Shown in pieces: positions 61,832 to 64,000 of a stretch of 64,000 nt of DNA; positions within the stretch are counted from its first letter, which is position 1, and each line of letters starts with the position of its first letter. Under the pieces are notes generated by a model, which worked only from the letters and a program-made list of their open reading frames with translations, had not been told where the DNA came from and made no database searches. A program made the translations under genes and the position numbers. The DNA comes from Heligmosomoides polygyrus polygyrus (Eukaryota; Nematoda; Chromadorea; Rhabditida; Heligmosomidae): NCBI GenBank assembly GCA_947396885.1, contig OX377201.1, positions 9,934,332 to 9,998,331 of the forward strand. Reading direction: 5' to 3'.

Positions 61832-61995
61832 CGGCATTCATCAACGACTTACATAACTTTAACAGAGGATTCACAGCGGAAAACTCATATAACACGGCGT
61901 ATCGCTCACCATATCGCTTGATAAGCCGCGCTACCAGTGATTTCGCCTGTAATTTTCTTTGTTAAATTGCTGTAAGTCGTTGATGAATGCGGCCG
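61832..61995. mobile_element. Hairpin MITE H (copy 7)
   Basis: GGCATTCATCAACGACTTAC and AAGTCGTTGATGAATGCGGC. Confidence 0.85.
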
Positions 61996-62086
61996 CTAAA
62001 GTTTTTTGTATGCACGTGGGCCGTTAGGCCAAAAAGTGGTGGAATCTATCCTAGTCGGAGGTAGGGACACATAACTTAAAATTTAA

Positions 62087-62376
62087 AAAAAGGATAAAGG
62101 ACGGCGTTATTCAATCCACTTTGGGATGCGCCACGCATTCTACTTCTACGGGATGTCGTGGAGGCGTGTTGGATGCGTATTTGGCCATACAATGACTTGC
62201 GGTGGCCAGCCGATGTACAAGTCAGTGCTTTATCCTTCTCAGACAAGTCTGGTACCAATTCACCGTCCCCGGAGGGATGGAAGGCCTGGTTGGCCTGGGC
62301 GGGAAATCCGAACCAGGAACCTGGTATCGGGTGCAAACGACAGCCGGCGCCTCCTCCGACTGCGCTCCACGCGCCT
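62087..62376 (-). repeat. SINE-A copy, near full length
   Basis: GGATAAAGGACGGCGTTATT through GGAACCTGGTATCGGGTGCA to CTCCTCCGACTGCGCTCCAC. Confidence 0.85.
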
Positions 62377-62654
62377 AACTAAAAATTATGTAACCAATTG
62401 ACTTGAGGCTGTTGGAGCGGCTTCATGAGTACAAAAAGGACCCAAAAACAAACAAACAAATCGCCACGGTTGTAAAGACTGTTGGTGGCGCATTCAAATA
62501 CAGCTGACCGCCGCCTAACATGTTATAACACGGATTTATTGTAGTGAGGGCGGCACTTAAACCCGCATGCCGCGTGCTGATCGCCGCCTGACATGTTATA
62601 ACACGGATCTATCATAGTGAGGCGTCACATAACTTTGTTTGTTCATAACAGCGT

Positions 62655-63660
62655 CGAACATGTTCACGAGGAACGGACAAGTTTCTGATGCCCCATTCTC
62701 GCTCAGCGGAACGAACATCTCCGAATGCTCCAGATGCGTGTATCTGGGTCGCGAAGTCAACATGGCCAACGACCTAGCACCAGAGCTGAGCAGGAGGAAA
62801 AGAGCGGCTTGGGGAGCTTTCAAGAGCGTCGAAGAGGTCGCGAAGGAGACGAAGAACGTCCGACTCTGTGCCCACCTATTCCACCGTTCTTCCTGTCCTG
62901 CGTCGCGCAGCGTGGAATCGAGAGGACGATGCTCGGCGTGACACGGCTCACGCAAGTGAGAGAGGGCCTCCGGAGTTCCGAGCTTCGCCGACGTTCGAAG
63001 ATCAGAGACGCTGTCGCGTGGGCCGAGTTGTCGAAAATTAGGTGGGCCGGCCACGTAATGCGCTTCGCAGATACCCGCTTACCGACTGGATTCCGCGGGA
63101 TGTCAACGAACAACAGAGCCCGGATTAACGCGCATACCCACGGGTATGGTGGGTATAGGGGGTGGCATACCCACGATTCATGGCAAACCTTACCCGCAAA
63201 ATCGTGGATATATCAGTGGGTAGAGAAAACCGTCCGATCGTTGTGGGTACATCCGTATACCCGCGACTTGTTTTCGCCCCATTGACAAAATGGCGCTCCA
63301 GTGAGATCAGCTGTTCTCGCGAGATGCCTACTTGTACCTTACCCTTGATTCCTTTCATGAATAGGAATCGTACCCACTCTACACTGCTGGTAGTGGGTAC
63401 GATTCCATTACGGTACCTCTACCTATACCCATTGCTTGATGAATCCGGGCCCAGGACGCCCACCAACGCGTTGGTCGGACTTCTTCGTGAAAACCCTGAA
63501 CGATCGATATGGCGCTCTTCGTGTCCCTCGATCGAGGAGGATCCATTGAAGCACTCTGGCACGCGACAGGGACGGATGGAGACGCTGCTGGCACCCGCTC
63601 GAGCAAGTCGATGATTAACGGGACGACAGGTGATACAGGTGATACAGGTCGTGCTTTGTC
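62655..63660 (+). pseudogene. RTE/R2-like retrotransposon 3' fragment with insertion and deletion
   Basis: [54 protein letters not shown], then after an insertion (63112-63452) the FFVKTLNDRYGALRVPRSRR-type tail. Compared with 36960-37568 it lacks about 60 bp around 62900. Confidence 0.8.
63112..63452. mobile_element. Short element nested in the retrotransposon fragment
   Basis: GCCCGGATTAACGCGCATAC at the left and GATGAATCCGGGC at the right, so the ends AGCCCGGATT/AATCCGGGC are inverted. It interrupts the frame that is continuous in the 36960 copy. Interior carries TACCCAC/GTGGGTA repeats. Ends resemble MITE H, interior does not. Confidence 0.65.
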
Positions 63661-64000
63661 TTCTAGAAACAACTGTGTGAACCCTAAGATTACATGTGAA
63701 CTGGTCCCCGAAAAGTTCCGTCACGCGCGAGCGGCGAGAGTCAGACGAGCAGAGTGACTCTCCAGATTGGGCTAGGGAAGGGACTCCGGGGTGTGGCGAA
63801 CAGGGAGGCGTGGAGTGCACGAGACGACACGATGAAAAACCGCGCGCCGCCTCGGCACTATGCCAAGCGGACCAGTTCTCCGGCAACGGGACCCTAAGTC
63901 AAGTTGTTACTTAATTTTTAGATGTGTGTCCCCCCCCCCCCCGATTAGGATAGATCCGAATAGTTAACATCGGCTTCTTCACCTACCTCTCTAGCTTTGA
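63661..64000. other. Window end, nothing recognised
   Basis: GC-rich to 63900, then an 11-C run near 63932. No exon supported. Confidence 0.4.

Overview
This is a eukaryotic window, almost certainly from a nematode and probably a strongylid (hookworm-like) one. Coding capacity is split into many short exons with GT/AG borders. The intergenic DNA is packed with Tc1/mariner elements, tRNA-derived SINEs and palindromic MITEs. Several copies of a sequence matching the 22-nt nematode spliced leader SL1 occur on the + strand. There are no bacterial operons, rRNA genes or convincing canonical tRNA genes.

The only host protein-coding content I can support is a tandem pair of long-chain acyl-CoA synthetase genes (ACSL family), both on the minus strand. 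Copy A runs from about 15052 down to 365 and copy B from 56418 (first exon not found) down to 29085. The 15 downstream exons of A and B have identical lengths (186, 102, 145, 176, 135, 95, 94, 83, 68, 128, 117, 171, 126, 141, 138 nt) and identical phases, and all are open. This indicates a segmental gene duplication with both copies under coding constraint. They differ mainly at the N terminus, where B has a membrane-anchor exon whose first part I cannot find in A, and in the mobile DNA filling their introns.

Layout: 0.4-15 kb, gene A with intron-resident mariner, SINE and repeat insertions. 15-29 kb, intergenic, dominated by a 1.6-kb foldback element, two 42-bp minisatellite blocks, a broken Tc1-like transposase, a non-LTR retrotransposon tail, a nearly intact Tc1 element and a deleted mariner with G-run termini. 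29-56.4 kb, gene B, whose introns carry two long palindromes (about 1.0 and 0.8 kb), nested retroelements, inverted tRNA-like pairs, SL1-like sequences and 41-bp TTCGAA-type minisatellites. 56.4-64 kb, upstream of B: five of the seven copies of a ~165-bp hairpin MITE and a 3' retrotransposon fragment, with no supported gene.

The two ACSL enzymes would activate long-chain fatty acids to acyl-CoA at an intracellular membrane. Everything else is mobile or repetitive DNA. The items most worth a second look are the SL1-like cluster, the recurrent Asp-to-Asn change at catalytic positions of four unrelated transposases, and the unusual density of long foldback sequences inside transcribed introns, which would make double-stranded RNA in the pre-mRNA.
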